A DNA stretch of 64,000 bases from B30-G6 sp963701385 (GTDB lineage Bacteria; Desulfobacterota; Desulfobacteria; Desulfobacterales; B30-G6), in the NCBI GenBank assembly GCA_963701385.1, contig CAVOZW010000014.1, positions 248,001 to 312,000 of the forward strand, read 5' to 3'. Below, piece by piece: positions 44,718-54,183 of the stretch (position 1 is its first letter; the number at the start of each line of letters is the position of its first letter). The notes below the pieces were generated by a model, which ran no database searches, was not told the origin of the DNA, and saw nothing but the letters and a program-made list of their open reading frames with translations. Made by a program: the position numbers and the translations under genes.

Positions 44718-45243
44718 ATGTCGTATCAAAAAAGTGATTACAAAGAAGATCTTGACAGGACTAACAGCTGTCTTTCAAACCAATCTCGGAGAATTTGAAG
44801 CTGAGTTGTACGCCAAGGAATGTCCTGAAACCGTATGGAATTTCATCAATCTGGCCGAAGGCCGACAGGACACGGACCGCCAGGGGAATTTTTATGACGG
44901 CTTGATATTTCATCGGGTGATCAAAGGATTCATGATCCAGGGCGGGTGTCCCATAGGCTCCGGTACCGGTGGGCCCGGCTACCGCTTTCAGGACGAGTTC
45001 GATGCGTCATTGCGGCATGACAGCGAAGGAATACTCTCCATGGCCAACGCAGGACCCGGGACCAACGGGAGTCAGTTTTTTGTCACCCTGGGACCCACAC
45101 CCCACCTGGATGATCGGCATTCGGTTTTTGGCAAGGTTGTCAAGGGCATGGAGGTGGTCAATAGCATTGGCGCCGTTCAAACCGGACCGATGGATAAACC
45201 CGTGGAGCCGGTGGTGATGCAGGCTGTCACCATCAAGCGATAG
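44718..45243 (+). CDS. peptidyl-prolyl cis-trans isomerase, cyclophilin type (possible frame error at the N-terminus)
   Basis: This cytoplasmic cyclophilin (about 170 residues) has the catalytic FYDGLIFHRVIKGFMIQGG near 55-75 (Arg of FHR), GTGGPGYRFQDEF, SMANAGPGTNGSQFFVTLGP and HSVFGKVVKGMEVVNSI, which is complete for the family. The best ribosome-binding site (GGAGG) precedes ATG 44718, giving MSYQKSDYKEDLDR, but this runs out of frame with the domain, which begins LTAVFQTNLGEFEAELY. One base too many or too few near 44760 would join them. Without a frame error, GTG 44732 or TTG would have to serve. Cyclophilins speed proline isomerisation in folding. Confidence 0.85.
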
Positions 45244-45263
45244 AATCGCTGCACAATTTATGA

Positions 45264-45298
45264 ATGTGAACGATTCTTTTGTCAAGAAGCGTTCACAT
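45264..45298. terminator. bidirectional terminator stem-loop
   Basis: ATGTGAACGATTCTT (45264-45278) pairs with AAGAAGCGTTCACAT (45284-45298) around a 5-base loop, with one mismatch. It lies exactly between the convergent cyclophilin and rfbA genes, and overlaps the rfbA stop. Confidence 0.65.
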
Positions 45299-46191
45299 CA
45301 GGCTTGGATGTGGTTGCGATCTTCTTTCTCCTTGATGATTTCCAGCAGGTATCTGCCGTAGTCGTTTTTCTGCATGTGGTTGGCCAGATCCGTCAGTTTT
45401 TCCTTGTCGATGTAGCCGAGGCGGTAGGCAATTTCTTCGACACAGGATATCTTGACCCCCTGGCGTTCCTGGATAACCTGGATGAAGCTGGAGGCTTTCT
45501 GCAGTGCTTCATGCGTGCCGGTGTCCAGCCAGGCAAAACCTCTTCCCAGAAGCTCCACCCTGAGTTGACCCTTGCTCAGGTAGGCTTTGTTGACATCGGT
45601 AATCTCAAGCTCACCCTGGCCTGAGGGCTTGAGGTTTTCTGCGATACGGACCACCTGGTTGTCGTAGACATACAATCCAGGAACAGCATAATGAGATTTC
45701 GGTTTTTGGGGTTTTTCCTCGAAGCCGATGACCCGTCCTGATTTGTCGAATTCGACCACACCATAACGCTCAGGGTCACGAACGCGATAACCGAAGATGA
45801 GACCGCCTCTTCGCATTTGGGTGACCCGTTTGAGTATGGTGGGAAGGTTGTAGCCCTGAAAAATATTATCCCCCAGTATGAGGCAGACCTTATCCTTTGC
45901 GATGAAGTCCTTTGCAATGACAAATGCCTGGGCAATGCCCTCAGGCTTGGCCTGTGCTGCGTAGGAGAGTTTGAGTCCCAGGTGGCTTCCATCTTTGAGA
46001 AGTTTTTCGAAAAGGGGCAGGTCCAGGGGGGTCGAGATAATCAGGATGTCCCGAATTCCGGATAGCATCAACACCGAAAGGGGATAGTAGATCATCGGTT
46101 TGTCATAAACTGGCAGGAGTTGCTTGCTGACGACGCGGGTGACCGGGAAAAGTCTTGTTCCGGACCCACCGGCCAAGATGATTCCTTTCAT
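45298..46191 (-). CDS. rfbA: glucose-1-phosphate thymidylyltransferase
   Basis: RfbA makes dTDP-glucose from glucose-1-phosphate and dTTP, the first step to dTDP-rhamnose and other surface sugars. The 297-residue protein begins MKGIILAGGSGTRLFPVT, followed by KQLLPVYDKPMIYYPLS, then the metal and sugar-binding ILGDNIFQG near 108 and GFEEKPQKPKSHYAVPGLYV. The end DYGRYLLEIIKEKE is typical. The genes rfbB, C and D are not adjacent here. An in-frame upstream extension is rejected because it lacks family similarity. Confidence 0.95.
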   Translation of the reverse strand: MKGIILAGGSGTRLFPVTRVVSKQLLPVYDKPMIYYPLSVLMLSGIRDILIISTPLDLPLFEKLLKDGSHLGLKLSYAAQAKPEGIAQAFVIAKDFIAKDKVCLILGDNIFQGYNLPTILKRVTQMRRGGLIFGYRVRDPERYGVVEFDKSGRVIGFEEKPQKPKSHYAVPGLYVYDNQVVRIAENLKPSGQGELEITDVNKAYLSKGQLRVELLGRGFAWLDTGTHEALQKASSFIQVIQERQGVKISCVEEIAYRLGYIDKEKLTDLANHMQKNDYGRYLLEIIKEKEDRNHIQA

Positions 46192-46272
46192 TGGTTCGAT
46201 TCCTTTGGTTTGAAGAATATTGTCAACTTTTTTATGAAGTGCGGAAGGATTAGTCAACATAAAATCGTTGCA

Positions 46273-46310
46273 CGATCCGGGGTCCTTTTTGAAAGACCCC
46301 GGATCGTTTT
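46273..46310 (+). terminator. strong stem-loop with T run
   Basis: CGATCCGGGGTC (46273-46284) pairs perfectly with GACCCCGGATCG (46295-46306) and is followed by TTTTATT on the plus strand. It lies between dnaK and rfbA, so it may also separate them on the minus strand, where A-rich sequence precedes the stem. Confidence 0.55.
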
Positions 46311-46360
46311 ATTCGATGGAATCCGTTGGTAACAGCCCACAGTTATGCTGCGGGTGTTTT

Positions 46361-46381
46361 AAAAGATCGCCCAGCGATCTT
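46361..46381 (-). terminator. rho-independent terminator of dnaK
   Basis: On the minus strand AAGATCGC tgg GCGATCTT is followed by TTAAAAC, two bases after the dnaK stop codon. Confidence 0.6.
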
Positions 46382-46382
46382 A

Positions 46383-48293
46383 TTAAGCCACCTCTCTGTA
46401 TTCGGCATCCACCACATCATCGTCAGAACCATGGCCCGTGGCGCTGTCGTCATCAAAATTGGCACCGTCATATTGCGTCCCGCTGCCGGCTGGTTGCTGA
46501 TAGGCTGCTGCCGCCATTCGGTGGGCTGCCTGGGTGAGGGCGTCGGTGAGACGCCTGATATCATCGATATCCTCACCATTCATGGCCTGCTTAAGGTCGT
46601 TGACGGTCGTTTCAAGGCTGGCTTTTGTGGCGGGATCCAGCTGGGCCCCCATGTCTGTCATGGATTTTTGTGTCTGGTAAATCAGGGTGTCGGCCTGGTT
46701 TCTCGCTTCCACAAGGGTTTTCTTTCTTTTATCCTCGTCTGCATGCAATGACGCATCATTCACCAGGCGGTCGATTTCTTCTTTTGACAATCCCGAAGAC
46801 GCCGTGATGCGTATGGATTGGGCCTTCCCGGTGGCCTGATCTTTGGCGGAAACATCCACGATACCATTGGCGTCAATGTCAAACGACACCTCGATCTGTG
46901 GTGTCCCTCTGGGTGCCGGTGAAATTCCGGTTAGTTCAAAACGGCCCAATGTCTTGTTGCCCACGGCCATTTCGCGTTCGCCCTGCAACACATGAACGGT
47001 CACCGCCGGCTGGTTGTCCTCCGCCGTGGAAAATACCTGGCTTTTTTTTGCCGGGATGGTGGTGTTTTTGTCGATGAGTTTGGTCATCACGCCTCCCAGT
47101 GTTTCGATACCAAGAGACAGGGGTGTCACATCCAGGAGCAGAACATCCTTGATATCCCCTTTGAGCACCGCACCCTGAATCGAGGCTCCCAGAGCCACGA
47201 CCTCATCCGGATTGACCCCCTTGTTCGGTTCTTTACCAAAAATCTTCTTGACGCACTCTTGGACCGCAGGCATGCGGGTCATGCCCCCAACCAGAATCAC
47301 CTCGTCCACCTCGCCGGTGGTGAGAGCGGCATCCTTCATGGCGGCCCGACAGGGGCTCTCCAGTTTGGTCAGCAGATCCGCAACGAGCGCTTCGAGTTTG
47401 GCACGGGTGATCTTGACGTTCAAATGTTTAGGTCCCGTGGCATCGGCAGTAATAAACGGAAGATTCACATCCGTCTCCAGGGAATTCGAAAGTTCCATTT
47501 TGGCTTTTTCTGCGGCCTCTTTCAAGCGCTGAAGCGCCATCTTGTCATTGCGTATATCGATACCCTGATCCTTTTTAAATTCATCGGCAATATAATCGAT
47601 AATCCTGAGATCGAAATCTTCGCCGCCTAAGTGCGTATCACCATTGGTGGCTTTGACTTCGAACACGCCATCGCCGATATCCAGTATGGACACGTCGAAG
47701 GTGCCGCCACCTAAGTCGAACACGGCGATTTTTTCTTCCGACTTTTTATCCATGCCATAGGCCAGAGAAGCTGCCGTGGGCTCATTGATAATTCGCAATA
47801 CATTCAAACCGGCAATCTTACCGGCATCCTTGGTGGCCTGTCGTTGACTGTCATTGAAATAGGCGGGTACGGTTATGACGGCATCGGTGACTTTTTCGCC
47901 CAGGAACGCTTCGGCCGACTTTCTGACGTCTGCCAGGATGAAGGATGATATTTCTGCCGGGCTGTAGTGTTTCCCGCGAATATTCAAGTGAACATCTCCG
48001 TTGGGGGCTTTTTCGATCTTAAAAGGGACGTTGCGAATATCCGCCTGAATCTCCGGAGAGTCGAATTTCCGGCCGATGAGACGTTTGACGCCGAATACCG
48101 TGTTTTCGGGGTTGGTGATGGCCTGACGTTTTGCGATCTGTCCCACCAGTCTCTCCCCCTTGTCGGTAAACGCAACCACAGAGGGGGTGGTTCGTCCGCC
48201 CTCCTGATTATTGATTACTTTAGCTTCGCCACTTTCCATAATGGAAACACAGGAATTGGTAGTTCCCAGATCAATACCTATTATTTTACTCAT
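46383..48293 (-). CDS. dnaK: Hsp70 chaperone DnaK
   Basis: The 636-residue chaperone starts MSKIIGIDLGTTNSCVSIME. It shows the ATPase motifs VPAYFNDSQRQATKDAG, IINEPTAASLAYG, VFDLGGGTFDVSILD and VILVGGMTRMPAVQ, then the linker and substrate domain (DVTPLSLGIETLGGVMTKLI, near 390). The C-terminus ends in the acidic, Gly-rich tail. The start lies after AGGAGGAA. A longer in-frame start is rejected. Neither grpE nor dnaJ adjoins it, which is unusual for a main dnaK but common in deltaproteobacteria with several copies. No sigma32 or CIRCE site was recognised. Confidence 0.97.
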   Translation of the reverse strand: MSKIIGIDLGTTNSCVSIMESGEAKVINNQEGGRTTPSVVAFTDKGERLVGQIAKRQAITNPENTVFGVKRLIGRKFDSPEIQADIRNVPFKIEKAPNGDVHLNIRGKHYSPAEISSFILADVRKSAEAFLGEKVTDAVITVPAYFNDSQRQATKDAGKIAGLNVLRIINEPTAASLAYGMDKKSEEKIAVFDLGGGTFDVSILDIGDGVFEVKATNGDTHLGGEDFDLRIIDYIADEFKKDQGIDIRNDKMALQRLKEAAEKAKMELSNSLETDVNLPFITADATGPKHLNVKITRAKLEALVADLLTKLESPCRAAMKDAALTTGEVDEVILVGGMTRMPAVQECVKKIFGKEPNKGVNPDEVVALGASIQGAVLKGDIKDVLLLDVTPLSLGIETLGGVMTKLIDKNTTIPAKKSQVFSTAEDNQPAVTVHVLQGEREMAVGNKTLGRFELTGISPAPRGTPQIEVSFDIDANGIVDVSAKDQATGKAQSIRITASSGLSKEEIDRLVNDASLHADEDKRKKTLVEARNQADTLIYQTQKSMTDMGAQLDPATKASLETTVNDLKQAMNGEDIDDIRRLTDALTQAAHRMAAAAYQQPAGSGTQYDGANFDDDSATGHGSDDDVVDAEYREVA

Positions 48294-48511
48294 TTTCAGT
48301 TCCTCCTTATTGTGCCTGACAGCGCATCTGGGCAACAAAACGGTGTTTCTGCCTTTGACCGTCATGGCGTATATATGATCTTCAATGCCTAAAAAATAAT
48401 CACCTTAACAATATAGTCAATAATGAATATGAATAATTTTCATTACTAATTCACATAATAGGCTATATAGTAATGAAAACGCGGTTTTTAGAACCATCAA
48501 TGTGTTCTATA

Positions 48512-48540
48512 TTGACATGAAAAAAATTTTGAATCATACT
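48512..48540 (+). promoter_or_regulatory. likely sigma70 promoter of the second LIV operon
   Basis: TTGACA (48512-48517), a 17-base spacer and CATACT (48535-48540) lie about 70 bases before the binding-protein ATG, inside the divergent gap with dnaK. Confidence 0.45.
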
Positions 48541-48609
48541 CCAATTTTCAAAAATCCAGGGCAGACTTTTCAGGCCCAGAACCCTAATCTCAACAACAAG
48601 GAGAGTGAC

Positions 48610-49773
48610 ATGAAAAAAAGTATTTTTTTTATCTTATCATTGGCGATGGTTGTTTTTTTGATTTCGCCCGCTGTTTGGGCTGCCAACGAGGTCAAGATCG
48701 GATTCAATATCCCCTTGACCGGTGACAACCCGGATGTTGGCGGGTCATCCAAGAACGCAGCCGAAATGTATCTGAAGAACACTCCCACCATTACGGTTGG
48801 TGGGAAGACGTATGCCCTTCAATTCATCTATGAGGACAACGAGTACAAACCCGAATCAGCTGTCAAAATCAACACCAAACTGATCACAGAGGAAGGCGTT
48901 CTCGGCATCGTGGGACCGCAGTCTTCCAGCCAGGCAGTTCCTGCCGGCGAGGTTGCCAACAACATGGCCACCCCCATGATCAGCCCGTGGTCCACCAACC
49001 CGAACACGACACTCGACCGGCCTTTTGTCTTCCGTGGGTGTTTTCTCGATCCTTTTCAGGGACCGGTGCTTGCCAATTTCGCCACCGATGAGCTCAAGGC
49101 CAAAAAAGCCGCCGTTATCTATGACATCGCTGCAGATTATCCCAAAGGCCTGGCTGAAAATTTCAAAGAAGCCTTTGAGAAACTGCATGGATCTGGCTCC
49201 GTGGTCGCTTTTGAATCCTTTACCACCGGTGATAAGGATTTTTCAGCCCAGATGACGAACATCGTCATGTCCAAAGCCGATGTGCTGTTTGTGCCTCAAT
49301 ATTATTCTGAGGTTCCCCTTATCATCCGCTCCGCCAAGGAGATGGGCTGGAAAAAAGATATCCTGGGGGCGGATGCCTGGGGTGGCGGAGACCTGATGGG
49401 CCTTTGCGGCGATGACTGCAAGGGCTTGTTCTTTTCAACCCATTACGCAGCTGCCGGTGCCAAGGGTGCCACCAAAGCCTTTATCGATGCCTATGCCGCC
49501 ACCTATGGGAAGACCCCTGACGATGTTGCCGCCCTTACCTGGGACTCGATTGGCGTGATGGTCCAGGCTATCAAAGATACCGGCGGTCTGTCCGGAGACA
49601 TCAAGGCCGACCGTACGAAAGTCAAAGATGCCCTGGCCGTCGTTAAAAACTTTCCCGGAATCACGGGTGCGATGACTTTCACCGCGGACGGCGATCCGAA
49701 AAAATGCGCCGTTATCGTTCAGATCAATGACGCCGGACAATTTGCATTTCATAAATCCGTTTGCCCAAAATAA
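48610..49773 (+). CDS. livK: LIV-type ABC transporter substrate-binding protein LivK
   Basis: This 387-residue periplasmic binding protein has a signal peptide ending SPAVWA and a mature start ANEVKIGFNIPLTGDNPDVG, closer to classical LivK/LivJ than the first-cluster protein. VGPQSSSQAVPAGEVANNM near 120 forms the ligand hinge region. AAGGAGAG precedes ATG 48610; in-frame codons further upstream overlap the promoter. It is the first gene of a complete livKHMGF operon. Branched-chain or other hydrophobic amino acids are the likely ligand. Confidence 0.92.
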   Translation: MKKSIFFILSLAMVVFLISPAVWAANEVKIGFNIPLTGDNPDVGGSSKNAAEMYLKNTPTITVGGKTYALQFIYEDNEYKPESAVKINTKLITEEGVLGIVGPQSSSQAVPAGEVANNMATPMISPWSTNPNTTLDRPFVFRGCFLDPFQGPVLANFATDELKAKKAAVIYDIAADYPKGLAENFKEAFEKLHGSGSVVAFESFTTGDKDFSAQMTNIVMSKADVLFVPQYYSEVPLIIRSAKEMGWKKDILGADAWGGGDLMGLCGDDCKGLFFSTHYAAAGAKGATKAFIDAYAATYGKTPDDVAALTWDSIGVMVQAIKDTGGLSGDIKADRTKVKDALAVVKNFPGITGAMTFTADGDPKKCAVIVQINDAGQFAFHKSVCPK

Positions 49774-49816
49774 ATTCGGGTTTCGAATTTATTTTTTGAC
49801 ATGGCTTCCAGTTATA

Positions 49817-49843
49817 CGCCCACCGTGCTGATCCACGGTGGGC
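49817..49843 (+). terminator. stem-loop between livK and livH
   Basis: CGCCCACCGTG pairs with CACGGTGGGCG around CTGATC. It lies 45 bases after livK with no T run. Such a hairpin probably protects or attenuates transcripts, so that the binding protein is made in excess over the permease. Confidence 0.5.
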
Positions 49844-49924
49844 GAACCTTCTATTTTCCCGTACCGGGGGTTTGCAGTCGATAACCAACGATTGTGTGCG
49901 GGTTTTTCTTTGGGAGAGTAACGC

Positions 49925-50890
49925 ATGACCTTCAATTTCCTCATGCAGAACCTCATCAATGCCTTGCAGTGGGGAAGTTTTTACGCCCTCATCGCTTTAG
50001 GCTACTCCATGGTTTACAGCATTCTCATGCTGTTCAACTTTGCCCATGGGGACATTTTTATGGTGGGCGCTTATATCGGTTTAGGTGTGGCAACCGGACT
50101 GCTCGCATTGGCTGGAACCGGTGCTGCCGCCATCTTGCCGGGGTGGTTGATCCTGGTATTGACGATTCTAATATCCATGTTTCTAACCGGTTTTGTGGGT
50201 ATCATCGTTGAACGGGTAGGATACCGTCCCCTGCGGGATGCGCCGCGAGCCTCTGCCGCCATCACCGGTCTCATGATTGGTATCATCCTGGAAACATCCA
50301 ACATCCTATTTTTGGGTGGATCGCGGCTTAAATTTCCATCACTCATCCAATCCGTCACCTACAACATTGGCGGCGTTTACGTGACCAATAAAAAAATCAT
50401 GATCGTGCTGGTTTCTCTTGGGTTGATGCTAGCCTTGCACCAGTTCGTGACCCGCACCAAATACGGCATGGCCATGCGCGCCATGGCGTATGATTATCTC
50501 GTTATTCCCCTGATGGGCGTGTCCATGAATCGGATCGCGGCCATGACCTTTGCCATCGGGTCTGCACTGGCTGCAGCAGCGGGGATTCTTTTTGGATTGG
50601 CATACCCGGTTCTCGACCCCTACATGGGTGTCAGTTTTGGCTGGAAAGCCTTTGTGGCGGCAATCTTAGGGGGGCGCGGCTCCATTATGGGCGCCTGCAT
50701 CGCCGGTTTCATGCTCGGATTTATCGAAATTATGACGGTGCCCGCGATCCAGATCATCAACCGCTTGTTTGATTTCAATATCGGCTCGAATATGCGCGAT
50801 CTGATCGCCTATTCCATCGTGCTGCTGATTCTCATATTCAAGCCCCATGGTCTGTTCGGCGAGGCATACAGTGCCAAGTTGCGCTTGTAA
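49925..50890 (+). CDS. livH: LIV-type ABC transporter permease LivH
   Basis: The 321-residue permease has about eight helices. Key segments are LGYSMVYSILMLFNFAHGDI near 26-45 (the NFAHG signature), AMRAMAYDYLVIPLMGVSMN near 180 and AFVAAILGGRGSIMGACIAG near 243. It pairs with the downstream LivM to form the pore. Spacing within the operon is tight. Confidence 0.93.
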   Translation: MTFNFLMQNLINALQWGSFYALIALGYSMVYSILMLFNFAHGDIFMVGAYIGLGVATGLLALAGTGAAAILPGWLILVLTILISMFLTGFVGIIVERVGYRPLRDAPRASAAITGLMIGIILETSNILFLGGSRLKFPSLIQSVTYNIGGVYVTNKKIMIVLVSLGLMLALHQFVTRTKYGMAMRAMAYDYLVIPLMGVSMNRIAAMTFAIGSALAAAAGILFGLAYPVLDPYMGVSFGWKAFVAAILGGRGSIMGACIAGFMLGFIEIMTVPAIQIINRLFDFNIGSNMRDLIAYSIVLLILIFKPHGLFGEAYSAKLRL

Positions 50891-50934
50891 TTTTGCCCCG
50901 CTTTGCCGGAACTGGTAAATCAAGGATTTTATTT

Positions 50935-52278
50935 ATGGCCGTTACAACAAAATCGAAACAACAAACGGGCGTAAGAGGCGCTATCCGGCGCCTTTTTCAG
51001 GGTGCCCCCATGCTGGCATTCCTGCTGGGGTTTCTGGTCTGCACGCTCTGGGAATTGATGATCGGTGAGGTGCTGGCTTCGATCTTGTTACTGCCCAAAA
51101 TGCCCATCCTTTTCGGTCTCGTGACCATGTTCAAGGTAATCGCCGGGATGATCAACCTGGTCCTCAAAGGGACGCCCTTTGAATTCTTTACCCTGTTGCA
51201 CATCCCCATGTCGCTGATCTACTTTGCCCTTGTCTATGCCCTGCCATTTATTATCGTTGTCAGGTTGACGACGCGCCCGGCCAATGTTTTGGTTCGATCG
51301 TTGCAGCAGTTGCCTCTGATCGTCACCATCCTGGTTCATCTGGGACTTCTATACGCCACGTTTCACTTCTGGTCTGAAATGAGTGACTATCGATTGATTT
51401 CCCTGAAGCTGACCCTCATTGCGGTGCTGCTCACACTCAGCCTGAACATTATCAATGGGTACATGGGGGAGTTTTCCTGCTCCCACCCCGGTTTCATGGC
51501 GATTGGGGCCTATATGTCCTCATTCTTCACGGTGGGTCTGTTTGTCGACGACAAGGTTCTGGGAAACGCCTTGCTGGGTATTCCCCTGGCGTATCTGACA
51601 TTTCCCTTCGCCCTGATTTTCGGTGGCGTGTGCGCCTCTTTGGGCGCATTGATCGTCGCCATTCCGTCTTTCAGAACCCGGGGCGACTATCTGGCGATCA
51701 TCAGTCTGGCATTCTTGTTCATCGTCAAGAGTTTCTTCGAAAATATGCAATCATTGGGCGGTGCCAGGGGCATTATGGGACAACCCGACTGGGCGACGCT
51801 GCCGGTCATCTTCATCGTGGTGATCATCGGTTTGTGGGCCATCAATAATTTTGTCACATCCACGCTCGGCAAGGCTCTGAACGCCGTAAGGGACGATGAG
51901 ATGGCAGCCAATGCCATGACCGTTGATACCCGCAAAACCAAAATGGTGGCCTTTCTTTTTGGGGCTTTTTGGGCAGGTTTGGCAGGTGGCCTGTTGGCCC
52001 ATGTGCTGCGTTTTATCAACCCGGCCATGTTTGGTATTCAAAAACTGGCTGAGGTTCTGGCCATGGTATATTTTGGCGGTCTTAACTCCGTATACGGTTC
52101 TATTGTGGGGGCTGTTTCCATCAGTCTTTTGGGGGAGGTTCTGCGGCCGCTGGAAATATTGAAATGGATTTTTATCCCCCTGCTGCTCATTCTGGTGATG
52201 ATCTACAGACCCACCGGGCTGGTTGCGTTTAAGGAACTCGATGTGCGCACAATGTTCGGTCCCAAGGAGGTCGAGTAA
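50935..52278 (+). CDS. livM: LIV-type ABC transporter permease LivM, long N-terminus
   Basis: This 447-residue permease has an N-terminal extension of about 150 residues with extra hydrophobic segments, as in E. coli LivM. The conserved core then starts at LTLSLNIINGYMGEFSCSHP. Later motifs are AVRDDEMAANAMTVDTRKTK near 320 and VYFGGLNSVYGSIVGAVSIS near 380. ATG 50935 (MAVTTKSKQQ) is preferred to an in-frame codon upstream. Confidence 0.93.
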   Translation: MAVTTKSKQQTGVRGAIRRLFQGAPMLAFLLGFLVCTLWELMIGEVLASILLLPKMPILFGLVTMFKVIAGMINLVLKGTPFEFFTLLHIPMSLIYFALVYALPFIIVVRLTTRPANVLVRSLQQLPLIVTILVHLGLLYATFHFWSEMSDYRLISLKLTLIAVLLTLSLNIINGYMGEFSCSHPGFMAIGAYMSSFFTVGLFVDDKVLGNALLGIPLAYLTFPFALIFGGVCASLGALIVAIPSFRTRGDYLAIISLAFLFIVKSFFENMQSLGGARGIMGQPDWATLPVIFIVVIIGLWAINNFVTSTLGKALNAVRDDEMAANAMTVDTRKTKMVAFLFGAFWAGLAGGLLAHVLRFINPAMFGIQKLAEVLAMVYFGGLNSVYGSIVGAVSISLLGEVLRPLEILKWIFIPLLLILVMIYRPTGLVAFKELDVRTMFGPKEVE

Positions 52279-52279
52279 G

Positions 52280-53053
52280 ATGCCGCTTCTAGAAGTCATT
52301 CAAATGAGTCATAATTTTGGTGGCCTTCAAGCCGTATCCAACTATAACCTGGCCTTAGATCCCGGTCAGATCACAGGTCTGATCGGTCCCAATGGTGCAG
52401 GTAAGACCACCATATTCAACCTCCTCACGGGTATTTATCAGCCGGCCCAAGGTGAAGTTCGCTTGAACGGTACCAATGTCGTCGGACAACGACCCAACCA
52501 GATCGCTGCACTGGGTATTGGGCGCACCTTTCAGGAAATGCGTCTCTGGCGGCATATGTCGGTCTTGGACCATGTAAAAATGGCTCGCTATTCAAAACTT
52601 AGCTATGGTCTTTTTGGCGCCTTTTTAGACAGTCCCAAGCGACGACACGAGGAAAGAGAGTCCACTGCCAAGGCCATGGACTATCTGGAGTTGTTTGGCG
52701 TCGACCAGTTCGCTGACCAGCTGGTGACCAATTTGCCTTATGGTGCCCAGCGGCGCGTCGAGATGGCACGCGCCCTGGCCACGGATCCCAAGGTACTGCT
52801 GCTGGATGAGCCAACGGTGGGTATGACCCCAGAAGAGCTGATGGACATGATTTTGGTTGTGCGCAAGGCGCATGAGCGATTTAATTTGGCGATATTTCTG
52901 ATCGAGCATCGTCTGCGGGTGGTGCGTGAACTGTGCCAGAATGTTCAGGCGCTGGTGTTCGGCGAGGTGATTGTGGAAGGAACACCGGATGAGGTTCAGA
53001 GTAACCCCAAGGTCATCGAGGCCTATATCGGCGATAAGGAGATAGACTTCTAA
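52280..53053 (+). CDS. livG: LIV-type ABC transporter ATP-binding protein LivG
   Basis: The 257-residue ATPase starts one base after the livM stop, with AAGGAGG nine bases before the ATG. It has Walker A GPNGAGKTT near 37, LPYGAQRRVEMARAL as the LivG-type signature, and Walker B VLLLDEPTVGMTPEE. The C-terminus FGEVIVEGTPDEVQ is normal. Longer in-frame starts lie inside livM and are not used. Confidence 0.94.
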   Translation: MPLLEVIQMSHNFGGLQAVSNYNLALDPGQITGLIGPNGAGKTTIFNLLTGIYQPAQGEVRLNGTNVVGQRPNQIAALGIGRTFQEMRLWRHMSVLDHVKMARYSKLSYGLFGAFLDSPKRRHEERESTAKAMDYLELFGVDQFADQLVTNLPYGAQRRVEMARALATDPKVLLLDEPTVGMTPEELMDMILVVRKAHERFNLAIFLIEHRLRVVRELCQNVQALVFGEVIVEGTPDEVQSNPKVIEAYIGDKEIDF

Positions 53054-53769
53054 TGCTGTTAGACGTAAAAAACCTCCAGGTTGCCTATGGCAAAATCAAA
53101 GCCCTGCACGGGATTGATTTCCACATAAACGACGGCGAGATCGTGACGATCATCGGTGCCAATGGCGCCGGGAAAAGCTCCACCCTGCGTGCTATCTCGC
53201 GCTTGATTCCAGCTGGGGATGAGACGCAGATGACGTTTTCAGGTCAAAATCTGCTGAAATATCCGCCTGAAAAAGTTGTCAGTGAACTGGGCATCACCCA
53301 CGTGCCCGAGGGGCGACGGTTGTTCGGCAATCTGACGGTTCTCGAAAATTTACAACTGGCGGCTTTTGCGCGCAAGGACAATGACGCTGTCCAACGTGAC
53401 ATTGAGCGTGTTTTTGCCATTTTCTCGCGGCTTGAAGAGCGCAAAACACAAAAAGCCGGCACCATGTCAGGCGGTGAGCAGCAAATGCTCGCCGTGGGTC
53501 GTGCATTTGTAGCCGGGCGCCGTCTGATGCTTCTGGACGAACCATCTATGGGATTGTCGCCCTTATTGATGAAACGTGTGTTCCACTCCCTCATGGAAAT
53601 CAACCAGACCGAAGGAACCGCGATACTGCTGGTGGAACAGAACGCCCGCCTGGCGCTTAAATTCGCCAAACGCGGATATGTTCTTGAAAACGGCAATATG
53701 GTACTTCACGGCCCTTCGGCAGATCTGCTGGACAATGAGGACGTGAAGAAGGCCTATCTAGGTGGATAG
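53053..53769 (+). CDS. livF: LIV-type ABC transporter ATP-binding protein LivF
   Basis: The 238-residue ATPase overlaps livG by one base (TAATG), a sign of coupled translation. Motifs are Walker A GANGAGKSS near 34, signature MSGGEQQMLAVGRAF near 137 and Walker B LMLLDEPSMGLSP near 158. This ends the operon. The following 414-base gap (53770-54183) holds the R4 repeat copy but no gene that I accept. Confidence 0.94.
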   Translation: MLLDVKNLQVAYGKIKALHGIDFHINDGEIVTIIGANGAGKSSTLRAISRLIPAGDETQMTFSGQNLLKYPPEKVVSELGITHVPEGRRLFGNLTVLENLQLAAFARKDNDAVQRDIERVFAIFSRLEERKTQKAGTMSGGEQQMLAVGRAFVAGRRLMLLDEPSMGLSPLLMKRVFHSLMEINQTEGTAILLVEQNARLALKFAKRGYVLENGNMVLHGPSADLLDNEDVKKAYLGG

Positions 53770-54057
53770 CGTCCAAATGTCTGCAACAGGTGGCCTGAAG
53801 TAAGAACCGTCTATAAATCAAAGCAAGTCTATACTAAAAATGACCACCTGATCTAGTGGGGTCGTGTCGGCCGACCGCGCTTCTTGCCTTGAACCCACCA
53901 TCGATAGGAAGACGGAATCCTCAAAGTGACGTTTCGAATGAATTGATCAACCTTGTAGGAAGATCCCCTCCTGTGGTATAGATCATCGAAGTATTCAGAA
54001 GAGAGATTACTGAAGACAGCCAAGCCGAACAACACATGACACGTGACAAAGAATTGA

Positions 54058-54145
54058 AGAACCTCGCAGCAAGCTACGAGGAATGTTCTTCCGTGCGGCA
54101 GAACCCAAAGGGAATGCGCTCGCTGTTGCGGTTCAATTAACAAAC
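54058..54145. repeat. R4 repeat, inverted copy
   Basis: ATTGAAGAACCTCGCAGCAA at one end and GAGCGCTC-like TGCGCTCGCTGTTGCGGTTC at the other are the inverse of the ends at 3108-3235. The middle differs. The stem CCTCGCAG/CTACGAGG is kept. Confidence 0.65.
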
Positions 54146-54183
54146 TGTTCGATAACAACAAACCAACAGGATGGAGGCTAGGC

